In this document: positions 48,408 to 58,492 of the stretch, piece after piece
How the letters are laid out: every line of letters begins with the position of its first letter
Position numbering within the stretch: the stretch's first letter is position 1
Assembly (NCBI GenBank): GCA_025449935.1
Contig: JANWIJ010000062.1
Span: 62,001 to 126,000, forward strand
DNA length: 64,000 bases
Direction: 5' to 3'
Origin: Chitinophagaceae bacterium
Lineage (GTDB): Bacteria > Bacteroidota > Bacteroidia > Chitinophagales > Chitinophagaceae
The notes under the pieces: generated by a model
Seen by the model: the letters and a program-made list of their open reading frames with translations, nothing else
Told to the model about the DNA's origin: nothing
Databases searched by the model: none
Position numbers and translations under genes: made by a program

Positions 48408-51400
48408 ATGAAAGGCGTACCCTATGCGTTCCTGCTCACTATTTTTTTTATGGTGGGTGAAGCCAACGCACAACTATGGAAACAGCTGGCAGACAGTGCT
48501 AAAATTTTTCATGATGAAAAAAAGCTGAACCAGGCAAAAGATTATTTTTCCCGGGCAATACATGCACTTCCGGTTGATTCTGCCGAATCAGGCACCAAAG
48601 CCCAGTATTGTTACAACCTCGGCAGGGTATACCTCAACCTCAATAAATTCGATGACGCAGAAACCTTCTTAAATGAATCCAGGGAAATAAGACAAAAAAA
48701 GTATGGCAAGATAAGCATTGAATATGCTGAAAGCTGCAATGCGATGGGAGCGGTGTATTATTACACAAGTCAGTTTTCCAAAGTAGAAACTTTCTGGTCG
48801 GAAGTTAAGGATATACGGGAGCAATTATTTGGGAAGGAAAGCCTGGAATATGCTGCCATTGCTTACAACCTGGGAATTCTTTGTGCGGCAACCGGGAATT
48901 ATACGAAAGCTGAATTAAATTATAATGAAGCCATCCGGATCAGGGAGAAGAAATCCGGCAGAGAAAATAACGAATATGCTATTCTTTGTAATGCGTTAGG
49001 GGCATTGTATCAAAAAATGGGGCAATATGAAAAAGCCAGGATAGTCTATGAAGAAGCGAAAAACATAAGAGAAAAAGTATTGGGAAAGGATCATATCGAT
49101 TATGCCCTTACCTGTAACAATCTTGCCAGTATCTATGCGGATTTGGGCGATTATGTCAGTGCGGAACAATTTTGCAAAGAGGCCCTGGAGATAATAGAAC
49201 GAAAAGTTGGGAAAGCGGACCTGGAATATGCACGAACCTGCAATCAACTGGGTATTATATATTTTGAATCGGGGCAATACAGGAAAGTTGAGCCTTTATA
49301 CCTGATAGCTCAGGATATCTGGAAAAATATTTATGGAAACAAAAGTCATAATTATGCCATCAGCCTGAACAATTTAGGAAACTTCTACAGGCAGACTGGC
49401 CAGTATGACAAGGCAGAATCTGCTCATCTCGAAGCTAAACAGATCAGGGAAGCACTATTGACAAAAAATCATCCGGATTATGCACTGAGTTGTAACAATC
49501 TTGCTAATGTCTATACAGCCATGGGCCAATATAAAAAAGCGGAAGCATATTTTCTGGAAGCCAAATCGTTAAGACAGGCATTGGTGGGCACCAGCCATCC
49601 CGATTATGCACACAGTTGTAATAACCTGGCTGATCTTTATAGTTATATGGAGCGTTATGAAGAGGCTGAAACACTTTACATCCAGGCCAAACTGATCCGG
49701 GAAAAAAATCATGGGAAGAACCATCCGGACTATGCACAAAGTTGCATGAGCCTTGCTAACCTGTATACAAATACCAATAAGCTTGAAATCGCAGAACCCT
49801 TGCAACTTGAGGCAAAGCAGATCTATGAAATGATTTTTGGGAAAAAGAATCAAGATTATGCCAATTGTTGTAATAGCCTCGCTGTGCTGTATGCAAATAT
49901 GAAACAGTATGAAAGAGCAGAAGCCCTTTACCTGGAATCCCGGGGTATTATTGCTGATATATATGGTAAGGACCATGCTGATTATGCCCGGAATTGTATC
50001 AACCTGGCTAATTTGAATCGCAGCATGATGAAAATTGAAACGGCAAAGAGATATTACGAGGAGGCATTTTCTTGTGTTGGAAATTTAATTGATGCCGTAT
50101 TTCAATATACTTCGGAAACTGAAAAACTGGCATTTTTGAACGAAATCGCCAATCTTGATTTAGTTTTCTTTTCTTTCAGCACGTCTATGCAGCCACGGGA
50201 TCAACAGGGATTTGCATACAATGTTTCTCTCAATAGCCGGAACATTATTTTGTCAACCCTGCAATACCTCAAACAGGCAATCTACTATTCGGAAGACTCG
50301 CTGCTAAAAAGCAAGTATGATGAATGGATCAGTATAAAAGAGCAATTGTCCAACTGGTATACTAAACCCGTTTCGCAAAGACCAGGATTCATTAAAACTT
50401 TTGAAGAAAAAGCTGAAGCAGGTGAAAAAGAGCTCACCCGCTATTTAGCTGACACGAAAAAGCAGCTGCCGCCCGGAAAAACAAACTGGCAGGATATCCA
50501 CCGTTTTTTAAGCAACGGTGAGGCGGCCGTTGAATTTGTTCAGTATGCGTATTACGATGGGAAAGAGGTGACAGATTCTTTTTGCTACGTCGCCTTTATT
50601 ATAAATAAAAGTAAGGCTGAACCAGCTTTTTTACACTTGTTTAGCCAGGGTGAGTTAGATGCGGTTTTGAATATATATAAGGGCACAAGTGCAGGGCCAA
50701 CCCAATTGAATTTCTTATATGGCCATAAAGCTGCTGATAGTGAAGAGGGCAGCAAGACCTTATACGACCTTATCTGGAAGCCTCTTGAAAATGCGCTTGC
50801 GGGAGTTCACACGGTTTATTTTGCCCCCGCGGGTTCTTTATTCAAAATATCTTTTGCTGCCCTGGCAGTAAACAGCAGTGAAACATTAAGTGACAGATAC
50901 CGGCTTGTACAATTAAATACAACGGCTACGGTGGTTGAACGAACAGTACATAATATAACAGCCTCGGGCAGGCTGGTATTGTATGGCGGGGTGGAGTATG
51001 ATGTGGACTCCACGGCGATGAAGCTCTCATCATTGCAGTATTCAGGCAACGGGGTGGCTTCCCGTTCTTTGACCGATGATTATGGCCGTGACGGAGTTAA
51101 GGAGTTTACTTATTTATTTGGGACGGGTAAAGAGGTAGCAGGCATCAGCCGGCTGGCAAACCAGAACAAGTACCAGGTAAGCCTGGAGGAAGGGAAAAAT
51201 GCATCGGAAGAATCTTTCAAAGCTTTATCGGGCAAAAATTCCCCGGTAATATTACATATAGCAACGCATGGATTCTTTTTTCCCGATCCAAAGAATAATA
51301 ACAAAGATGATAAGGCAATCGGTTCGGGAATTTTTCGTCAATCTGTTAATCCACTGATTCGTTCGGGGCTGGCTTTATCCGGTGCCAACAATGCGTGGAA

Positions 51401-51761
51401 AGGTAAACCGGTAAAGGGAGTGGAAGATGGCATTCTCACGGCGTACGAAGTATCAAATATGTATTTTCCTAATACGAAACTGGCGGTGCTCTCTGCGTGT
51501 GAAACCGGGCTGGGAGATATCCAGGGGAGTGAGGGCGTATATGGTTTGCAGCGTGCGTTTAAAATGGCAGGGGTCCAAAACCTGGTGATGAGCCTGTGGA
51601 AGGTCCCGGACCAGGAGACATCGGAATTTATGCAACAGTTTTATAAAGGGTTGTTTGAGAAGCAACCTATCGGGGATGCCTTTTACCAGGCACAAACAAC
51701 AATGAGAGATAAATACCGTAATGATCCTTACAAATGGGCTGCCTGGGTGCTGATCCGGTAA
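48408..51761 (+). CDS. TPR-CHAT paralog 6: exported caspase-like protein (largest)
   Basis: 1,117 residues, the longest of the set because it has twelve TPRs. Signal peptide MKGVPYAFLLTIFF, cleaved near EANA, before Q. The linker begins with FQYTSETEK near residue 564. The CHAT pair is H954 and C1031. The C-terminal part shares VQNLVMSLWKVPDQETSEF with paralog 7 and YKGLFEKQ with paralog 8, so it groups with the downstream members. One change in the CHAT core is KPVKGVEDGI for KPVAGVEDGI, shared with paralog 8. The start and its flanking DNA resemble those of paralog 7. Confidence 0.93.
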   Translation: MKGVPYAFLLTIFFMVGEANAQLWKQLADSAKIFHDEKKLNQAKDYFSRAIHALPVDSAESGTKAQYCYNLGRVYLNLNKFDDAETFLNESREIRQKKYGKISIEYAESCNAMGAVYYYTSQFSKVETFWSEVKDIREQLFGKESLEYAAIAYNLGILCAATGNYTKAELNYNEAIRIREKKSGRENNEYAILCNALGALYQKMGQYEKARIVYEEAKNIREKVLGKDHIDYALTCNNLASIYADLGDYVSAEQFCKEALEIIERKVGKADLEYARTCNQLGIIYFESGQYRKVEPLYLIAQDIWKNIYGNKSHNYAISLNNLGNFYRQTGQYDKAESAHLEAKQIREALLTKNHPDYALSCNNLANVYTAMGQYKKAEAYFLEAKSLRQALVGTSHPDYAHSCNNLADLYSYMERYEEAETLYIQAKLIREKNHGKNHPDYAQSCMSLANLYTNTNKLEIAEPLQLEAKQIYEMIFGKKNQDYANCCNSLAVLYANMKQYERAEALYLESRGIIADIYGKDHADYARNCINLANLNRSMMKIETAKRYYEEAFSCVGNLIDAVFQYTSETEKLAFLNEIANLDLVFFSFSTSMQPRDQQGFAYNVSLNSRNIILSTLQYLKQAIYYSEDSLLKSKYDEWISIKEQLSNWYTKPVSQRPGFIKTFEEKAEAGEKELTRYLADTKKQLPPGKTNWQDIHRFLSNGEAAVEFVQYAYYDGKEVTDSFCYVAFIINKSKAEPAFLHLFSQGELDAVLNIYKGTSAGPTQLNFLYGHKAADSEEGSKTLYDLIWKPLENALAGVHTVYFAPAGSLFKISFAALAVNSSETLSDRYRLVQLNTTATVVERTVHNITASGRLVLYGGVEYDVDSTAMKLSSLQYSGNGVASRSLTDDYGRDGVKEFTYLFGTGKEVAGISRLANQNKYQVSLEEGKNASEESFKALSGKNSPVILHIATHGFFFPDPKNNNKDDKAIGSGIFRQSVNPLIRSGLALSGANNAWKGKPVKGVEDGILTAYEVSNMYFPNTKLAVLSACETGLGDIQGSEGVYGLQRAFKMAGVQNLVMSLWKVPDQETSEFMQQFYKGLFEKQPIGDAFYQAQTTMRDKYRNDPYKWAAWVLIR

Positions 51762-51810
51762 TTATTGATTTTAATCATTAAGCACCTTTTATTCCCTGTT
51801 TGATTGATGG

Positions 51811-51896
51811 CTAATTCAGCCGGAAAGCTTAATTTAAATCCTGTTACCGATCCACTCCCTTCGAATTCACCCGATCCACTGCACTTTGTTAAACCC
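51811..51896. repeat. Upstream block shared by paralogs 6 and 7, copy 2
   Basis: Counterpart of 48251-48334. The two CCGATCCA copies are at 51847-51854 and 51871-51878, again 24 bases apart, and the AAGCTTAATTTAAAT core is retained. Confidence 0.7.
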
Positions 51897-51961
51897 GCCG
51901 GTCTGCCGGCACCCTGGCTTTGTTGAACCAGGGGCATGGTTTAAATTCATAAAACACTTAC

Positions 51962-54900
51962 ATGAAAGGCGTACCCTCTGCATTGTTGCTCATCACTTTT
52001 TTTATTGCCGGCCATGCGGGGGCACAATCCTGGAAATTATATTCCGACAGCGCGAAAATGTACAGTGATCAGAAAAAGCAGGAGCTGGCGATTGAATATT
52101 ATATCAAAGCCAATGACAGGCTGGCGATTGATTCAAATGTAACCACTACACATGTTCGCATCAGTAACCAGATAGGGTCACTTTACCAGGCCAGGGGGAG
52201 ATACGACCAATCAGAGAAATACTACAGCGAGGCCAAAAAAATACAGGAACTGGTTTCGGGTAAAGAGAGTGAGGACTATTTACGGGTATGTACCAACCTG
52301 AATTATCTCTACATTATTATGAGCCGATACGCGCAGGCGGAGCAGTTGTGCCTTGAAACCCACCAGGCCGCCGCTAAGCTACTGGGTAAGACTAATTATG
52401 AATATGCGCGAGCCTGCCGGAACCTTGGTATGTTGTACCGGACACTGGGAAGATTCAGGGAGGCAGAGTCCTATTTGCTCGAAGCGCAAAGCATTACCGC
52501 GAATACAAAGGGGAAAGAAAAATTTGAATATGCCAGCATTACAAATGATGTCGGTGCCCTGTATATCCTGGCCGGTTTTTCCGAAAGGGCCGTTGAACAA
52601 TTGCTGGTAGCAAAAGAAGTGTATATAAAAACCGCGGGGAAAGAAAGCTCTTCCTATGCCATTGTGTGTAATAACCTGGGCCTCGTTTACAAAAACCTGG
52701 TGGATTTTTCTCAGTCCGAACAATTATACCTGGAGACAAAAAGCACCTGGGAAAGAATCCAGGGTAAGCGGCATCCTTCTTATGCCCAATGTTGTTACAA
52801 CCTGGGGGACCTTTATTTACTCATCGGGCAATACGATAAAGCAGAACAACTTTTACTGGAAGCGGAAGCGATCTACAGGATTACACCCGGGGTGGATCAT
52901 CCTGATTATGCAAAAGTCTGCAGTAAACTGGGCAAATTATATTATGCTTCTACGAATGATTACGCCAAAGCAGAATATTATTTGTTGTTGTCGAAAAATA
53001 TCCGGGAAAAACGGTTCACCAAAAAACATCCCGAGTATGCCATCAGCTTGGGTTTACTGGGCGAATTATACCGGTTTATGGGCGACTTTGGTAAAGCGGA
53101 AATATACTACCTCGAAGCACACCAGATATCCAGGGAAATACTGGGCGATGATCACCCGGAGATCTCCAATTCTGCAGTGGCCCTGGCACTTGTGTATATC
53201 AAGATGAAAAAATTTGATAAAGCAGAGCAATTATTAAATGATGTGCACCCCGCCTGGGCACAGTTTGGCGTGGCCAGCAGCAGTCACCGCCTCATCCAGG
53301 AGTTATACGCCCGGTTATATGCAGGCCTCCAAAACCCAGAGAAAGCTGCTGAGTTTTATAAGAAAGCGATTGTATCACAGATGAGCCAGGTTCGGCGGGT
53401 ATTCCAGTTTACCAGTGAAAATGAGAAATCAGCTTTCCTGGATGATATTGCAGACTCCAACGATGAATACTATTCTTTTTTCGGCAATTCCCGGGGACCG
53501 GCCACTGAGTCATATGACCTTTCGCTGGCCTATCGCCAACTGATCCTTTCTTCATTTGGAGCGGTCCGTGAAAGTATCCACGAAAGTGGTGACAGCATCC
53601 TGCTCAGCAAATACAATGATTGGATGAAGTTGCGGAAGACCCTGGCTTCTTTATATTCTAAAAACAGTCTCCCGGATAATATCCGCAACCTGGAGGACAG
53701 TGCCAATGAAATTGAAAAACTATTAACCAGGCACTCTTCCTTATTGGAGAAGAAATTGAAGGACCCCAGCTCGGTTTCCATCCGCCAGGCACTGGCGGCT
53801 GATGAAGCGGCCATTGAATTCATCCGGTACCAGTATTTCGATGGGGCTAACTGGACGGATAGTATTTATTATGCCGGGGTATTGCTGCGCAAGGACCAGG
53901 AGCCACGGGTGGTCCGGTTATTTGAAGAGAGTGAACTGGTAAAAGCGTTGAAAATATATAAGGGTACCAGCGCTGAACAAACACAATTAAGTTATTTGTA
54001 TTTATGGAAAGACCCCCTAAGTCATCAAAGCCGGCAAACGCTTTATGAGTTAGTGTGGAAACCATTGGAAGGAATGCTGGGGGAGGTTAAAACTATTTAT
54101 TTTTCTCCTGTTGGTTCCTTGTTCAGGATCTCATTTGCCGCGCTGCCTGTGAATGAAAAGGATTTGCTGAGCGATAAATACCGGATGGTTCAGCTGAATA
54201 CGACGGCATCCCTGGTTGAGCGCCCTCTCCAGGTAATCGGGGAATCTGATGAATTTACTTTTTATGGCGGAATAAACTACGACAACGATTCCACCGGCAT
54301 GAAACTGGCGGCTATGCAATCATCAGTTTCGGATGTTGCGACCCGTTCCCTGCCCGGCGACCTGTCCCGGGATGCTCTTCCTGAGTTTACTTATTTATTG
54401 GGAGCAGAAAAAGAAATTAACGGGATCAATCTATTAGCAGAAAATAAAAATCATCGTACAAATATCCTGGAAGGAAAAAATGCCACGGAAGAATCTTTTA
54501 AAAGCTTATCAGGAAAGAACTCACCGGCTGTTTTGCATATAGCTACCCATGGCTTTTTTTTCCCGGATCCCACTAATATTAAAAAGTCCAGATCGGGAGG
54601 AAGCGCAACTGTTTTCCGGCAGTCCGGCCATCCCTTAATGCGCTCAGGTCTTGCTTTGGCCGGTGCCAATAATGCCTGGAAGGGTACTCCGGTTGCAGGA
54701 GTAGAAGATGGTATCCTTACGGCCTATGAAGTATCAAATATGCATTTACCCAATACCAGGCTGGCGGTATTGTCTGCCTGTGAAACAGGACTGGGAGATA
54801 TCCAGGGCAGCGAGGGTGTATATGGTTTGCAGCGTGCGTTTAAAATGGCGGGCGTTCAAAACCTGGTGATGAGCCTGTGGAAAGTCCCGGACCAGGAGAC

Positions 54901-55042
54901 TTCGGAATTTATGCAGCAGTTGTATAAAAACCTCTTTTCGAAACAAAGTATCGAAGATGCTTTTTACAATGCGCAGTCGCTGATGAGAACCAAATACCGG
55001 AAGGATCCTTACAAATGGGCCGCCTGGGTGTTGATCCGGTAA
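51962..55042 (+). CDS. TPR-CHAT paralog 7: exported caspase-like protein
   Basis: 1,026 residues with signal peptide MKGVPSALLLITFF, cleaved near HAGA, before Q. It has nine to ten TPRs; several lack the Cys or the IREK turn (YASITNDVGALY, YAISLGLLGELY, ISNSAVALALVY), and an extra helical pair (SSHRLIQELYARLYAGL) precedes the linker, which begins FQFTSENEK near residue 480. The CHAT pair is H863 and C940. It differs from the rest in GTSAEQTQLSYLY where others have GTSAGQTQLNFLY, and in HPLMRSGLALAG after the His motif. The N-terminus and the catalytic end match paralog 6 while the arm has diverged. Confidence 0.93.
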   Translation: MKGVPSALLLITFFIAGHAGAQSWKLYSDSAKMYSDQKKQELAIEYYIKANDRLAIDSNVTTTHVRISNQIGSLYQARGRYDQSEKYYSEAKKIQELVSGKESEDYLRVCTNLNYLYIIMSRYAQAEQLCLETHQAAAKLLGKTNYEYARACRNLGMLYRTLGRFREAESYLLEAQSITANTKGKEKFEYASITNDVGALYILAGFSERAVEQLLVAKEVYIKTAGKESSSYAIVCNNLGLVYKNLVDFSQSEQLYLETKSTWERIQGKRHPSYAQCCYNLGDLYLLIGQYDKAEQLLLEAEAIYRITPGVDHPDYAKVCSKLGKLYYASTNDYAKAEYYLLLSKNIREKRFTKKHPEYAISLGLLGELYRFMGDFGKAEIYYLEAHQISREILGDDHPEISNSAVALALVYIKMKKFDKAEQLLNDVHPAWAQFGVASSSHRLIQELYARLYAGLQNPEKAAEFYKKAIVSQMSQVRRVFQFTSENEKSAFLDDIADSNDEYYSFFGNSRGPATESYDLSLAYRQLILSSFGAVRESIHESGDSILLSKYNDWMKLRKTLASLYSKNSLPDNIRNLEDSANEIEKLLTRHSSLLEKKLKDPSSVSIRQALAADEAAIEFIRYQYFDGANWTDSIYYAGVLLRKDQEPRVVRLFEESELVKALKIYKGTSAEQTQLSYLYLWKDPLSHQSRQTLYELVWKPLEGMLGEVKTIYFSPVGSLFRISFAALPVNEKDLLSDKYRMVQLNTTASLVERPLQVIGESDEFTFYGGINYDNDSTGMKLAAMQSSVSDVATRSLPGDLSRDALPEFTYLLGAEKEINGINLLAENKNHRTNILEGKNATEESFKSLSGKNSPAVLHIATHGFFFPDPTNIKKSRSGGSATVFRQSGHPLMRSGLALAGANNAWKGTPVAGVEDGILTAYEVSNMHLPNTRLAVLSACETGLGDIQGSEGVYGLQRAFKMAGVQNLVMSLWKVPDQETSEFMQQLYKNLFSKQSIEDAFYNAQSLMRTKYRKDPYKWAAWVLIR

Positions 55043-55126
55043 TGCGGATGGGTGGTTCAGCCGGCGTTTATTAGCCCGTTAAAGAAGAAGGTTTGAAAAA
55101 ATCAATTAGCATAATAACAAGTCCTT

Positions 55127-58100
55127 ATGAAACGTAACTCCATAGTATTTTTTTGTTTCTTTATTTGTACGGGCAGCTTTGCGCAGGGCTGGAAAGAGTA
55201 CAAGGACACCGCCCAGCAGTACTTCGCCAAAAAATTGATTGACCCCGCCCTTGAGTATTATCTGCTGGCAAAAAATCTCCTGCAGAAAGATTCGGCTGTT
55301 ACATTCACGCAGGCCGAGGTATGTTATTATATCGGGTACGCTTATTCATTAAAAGGGGAGTTTGAAAGTGCCGAGCCTTTTTACATTGAATCAAACAAGA
55401 TTTTTGAGAAACGGGTCGGGAAACAGGATTTCCGCTATGCAACCAGCTGCTTTAACCTGGGAGCTGTGAATATGAATATGGGGCGATATGAAAAGGCTGA
55501 AAGTTATTTTATTGAAGCCAAAAACATCCGGGAAAAAAATGTTGGCCGCCAGAGCCCAACCTATGTCAGGAGCTGTAATATATTGGGCGGGTTATATATT
55601 CGTATGCTGCTGTTTGCAAAAGCGTCATCGCTGTTCATGGAGGTCCGTGAAATCCTCAAAGGCCTGAACGTGCCGGAAGAACATCCGGACTATATTTCCA
55701 ATTGTAATAACCTGGCTTATTTATTCAGCCAGATGGGTAATTACAGAAAAGCGGAACCCTATTTACTGGAAATAAAACAGGTTCATGAAAAAGCACCTGC
55801 CAGGAATGATTCCGCCTATGCAGAAGTCTGTAACAGCCTGGGTACCCTCTATATTGATCTGGCGGACTATGATAAAGCAGAACAGTTCTATCTGGAAACC
55901 AAAAGAATCAGGAAAAAAAATGGCATACAAAACCCGGATTACGCCGGCATCTGTTTAAATCTGGGTAATTTATATTCACTTCTCGGGCAATATAAAAGAG
56001 CAGAGCAACATTACACGGAAGGAAAGGATATCCAGGCGAAATTATTATCGGACCAGTCAACGGAATATGCAATGAGCTGTAATAGCCTGGCGGGATTATA
56101 CCGGAATACAGGTGAGTATGAAAAATCCGAATCACTTTTCCTGGAAGCAAAAAAAATCTTTCAGCGAAACGCCCAGGCCGGGCTCCGTTCTTATGCAGGG
56201 GTTTGCTATAACCTGGCCAGCCTGTACCGCGATAAAGGTCTCCCGGGCAAGGCGGAACCTCTTAATAAGGAGGCATTGCAGATCTGGGAAAAAATATCAG
56301 GGAAACTCAGCCGGGATTATGCCGCAGCATGTAATAACCTGGCAGCTACCTATCTCGCCATGAACGAATACAAAAAAGCCGAACCGCTTTTCCTGGAAGC
56401 ATTATTTGTTTATGATACACTTTCGGGGAAAGACCATCCTGAATACGCAACGGCCAGCAATAACGTGGCCGCATTATACTGGAGCATGAAGGAATACAGC
56501 AAAGCCAGGCAATTTGACGAGGCATCTTTCCGGTCCTTTTATTCAAATATCAGGAAAGTGTTTACCTTTTCTTCCGAACAGGAGAAATATGCTTATTTGA
56601 AAACACTGGAACAGTTTAATGCGGAAATACTTTCTTTTAATGCCATGGTGTACCCAGGAGGCAGCCAGGATTTCACCTATGATGTGCTGCTGGCAAACCG
56701 GAATATGATATTAACTTCTTCACAGGAAACAAGGCAATATGTTCTTGGAAAGGGCGATACCGCCCTCGTAAAAAAATATAATGACTGGATTGACCTAAAA
56801 AAAGAACTTTCATTCTGGTATACCAAGCCAGTTTCAGAGCGGGAAGAAGTGGTCAAACGACTGGAAGAGAACGCGGATATTATTGAAAAGGAACTCACCC
56901 GGAGCTCGTTCCTGTTTAAAGCCATTCAATCCCCGGTTACTGACATAAACTGGAAAAGGGTTCAGCAATCTTTGAAGCCCGGTGAAGCCACAGTTGAATT
57001 TGCCAGCTTCCGGTATTATGATGTTAACCGGGTAACAGACAGTACCTATTATATAGCGCTGGTTTTAAGAAAAGACAAACCCGAACCGCAGCTTATTAAA
57101 CTTTTTGAAGAAAAGGAACTCGATGCGCTCCTGAAGATTTATAAGGGAACAAGCGCCGGGCAAACCCAATTGAATTTCTTATACACAAAAATGGATGCCG
57201 GTGGGAAGGAAAATGACAGGAACCTGTATGAGTTGCTTTGGAAACCACTGGAGAATAAACTTGCCGGTGTTCACACGGTGTATTTTGCTCCCGCGGGTTC
57301 ATTATTCAAAATCTCCTTTGCCGCGTTGCCCGTAAGCAGCAATGAAACTTTAAGTGACAAATACCGGCTGGTACAGGTAAATACTACGGCTTCGGTAGCA
57401 GCCCAGCCTGCAGTTTCTATCACCGCAAGCGACAAGGTGATGTTGTACGGTGGTGTGCAATATGATGTTGATTCAACGGGAATGAAATTATCAGCTATAC
57501 TCTCTTCCGGCAATGATGTGGCATCGCGTTCTTTACCGGATGATCTCAGCCGCGACGGTGTTCCGGAGTTCGGGTATTTATCCGGCACCGGGAAGGAGAT
57601 AGCCGGTATCAGCAGGCTGGGGGCGCAAAAAAAATATAACGTAAGCACAGCGGAAGGAAAAAATGCAACAGAGGAATCTTTCAAAGCCTTATCGGGAAAT
57701 AACTCCCCGGCTGTCCTGCATATAGCGACACATGGATTCTTTTTTCCTGATCCGAAGAACAATAAAAAAGACGACCGTGCAGGGGGCTCCGGTGTTTTCC
57801 GGCAATCCGGTAATCCATTGATCCGTTCAGGACTGGCCCTCAGTGGTGCCAACAATGCCTGGAAAGGTAAACCGGTGAAAGGGGTGGAGGATGGTATCCT
57901 GACTGCCTATGAAGTATCCAGCATGTATTTACCCAATACAAAACTGGCAGTATTGTCGGCTTGTGAAACGGGGCTGGGCGATATACAGGGAAGCGAAGGG
58001 GTGTATGGATTGCAACGGGCATTTAAAATGGCTGGCGTTCCAAACCTGGTGATGAGCCTCTGGAAAGTGCCGGACCTCGAGACCTCCGAGTTTATGGAGC

Positions 58101-58225
58101 AGTTGTATAAGGGATTGTTTGAAAAACAAACTATCGGGGATGCATTTTACCAGGCGCAGAGCATGATGAAAAATAAATACCGGAACGACCCATACCGATG
58201 GGCTGCCTGGATTCTTGTCAGGTAA
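55127..58225 (+). CDS. TPR-CHAT paralog 8: exported caspase-like protein
   Basis: 1,032 residues with signal peptide MKRNSIVFFCFFICTG, cleaved near SFA, before Q. Ten TPRs, then the linker FTFSSEQEK near residue 471. The CHAT pair is H869 and C946. It departs from the set in the first mature segment (GWKEYKDTAQQYF instead of xW+xxxDSAKxF) and in VPNLVMSLWKVPDLETSEF. It follows paralog 7 after 84 bases and is the last of the array; a terminator follows 26 bases after the stop codon. Confidence 0.93.
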   Translation: MKRNSIVFFCFFICTGSFAQGWKEYKDTAQQYFAKKLIDPALEYYLLAKNLLQKDSAVTFTQAEVCYYIGYAYSLKGEFESAEPFYIESNKIFEKRVGKQDFRYATSCFNLGAVNMNMGRYEKAESYFIEAKNIREKNVGRQSPTYVRSCNILGGLYIRMLLFAKASSLFMEVREILKGLNVPEEHPDYISNCNNLAYLFSQMGNYRKAEPYLLEIKQVHEKAPARNDSAYAEVCNSLGTLYIDLADYDKAEQFYLETKRIRKKNGIQNPDYAGICLNLGNLYSLLGQYKRAEQHYTEGKDIQAKLLSDQSTEYAMSCNSLAGLYRNTGEYEKSESLFLEAKKIFQRNAQAGLRSYAGVCYNLASLYRDKGLPGKAEPLNKEALQIWEKISGKLSRDYAAACNNLAATYLAMNEYKKAEPLFLEALFVYDTLSGKDHPEYATASNNVAALYWSMKEYSKARQFDEASFRSFYSNIRKVFTFSSEQEKYAYLKTLEQFNAEILSFNAMVYPGGSQDFTYDVLLANRNMILTSSQETRQYVLGKGDTALVKKYNDWIDLKKELSFWYTKPVSEREEVVKRLEENADIIEKELTRSSFLFKAIQSPVTDINWKRVQQSLKPGEATVEFASFRYYDVNRVTDSTYYIALVLRKDKPEPQLIKLFEEKELDALLKIYKGTSAGQTQLNFLYTKMDAGGKENDRNLYELLWKPLENKLAGVHTVYFAPAGSLFKISFAALPVSSNETLSDKYRLVQVNTTASVAAQPAVSITASDKVMLYGGVQYDVDSTGMKLSAILSSGNDVASRSLPDDLSRDGVPEFGYLSGTGKEIAGISRLGAQKKYNVSTAEGKNATEESFKALSGNNSPAVLHIATHGFFFPDPKNNKKDDRAGGSGVFRQSGNPLIRSGLALSGANNAWKGKPVKGVEDGILTAYEVSSMYLPNTKLAVLSACETGLGDIQGSEGVYGLQRAFKMAGVPNLVMSLWKVPDLETSEFMEQLYKGLFEKQTIGDAFYQAQSMMKNKYRNDPYRWAAWILVR

Positions 58226-58250
58226 AAGAGGAAGTACATACATTATTAAC

Positions 58251-58278
58251 TGGTTGGTTTATTGACCAGCCATTTTTT
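58251..58278 (+). terminator. Terminator closing the TPR-CHAT array
   Basis: GGTTGGT (58252-58258) pairs with ACCAGCC (58265-58271) with one G-U pair, loop of six bases, followed after an A by six T residues. Confidence 0.65.
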
Positions 58279-58492
58279 ATTACCTTAGAAAAGATTGTTG
58301 TGTAAAATAACGCGGCCCGGGCAGAACCCCTTATCGTAGAATCAAATAATATGGCTGTGGTTTTTACTGTCTTTTACATTAAGGCGAAATATCTTTCCGA
58401 AAAATTTCAAAAGGCAAACAACTGACAGTCATCACAAATAGTATAAATACTACAGAAAATACGGTAATATTCGCGAAATAATGCTCGAAAAA

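Noticed and set aside
57271-57855. Long antisense open frame (194 codons) and similar ones inside the CHAT parts of other paralogs
   Set aside because: They recur at the same place opposite the conserved CHAT codons and are explained by codon composition; no start context or promoter.
32248-58225. A type III-E CRISPR (Craspase) connection because of the TPR-CHAT architecture
   Set aside because: No cas genes or repeat-spacer array are near, and all eight proteins carry export signals.
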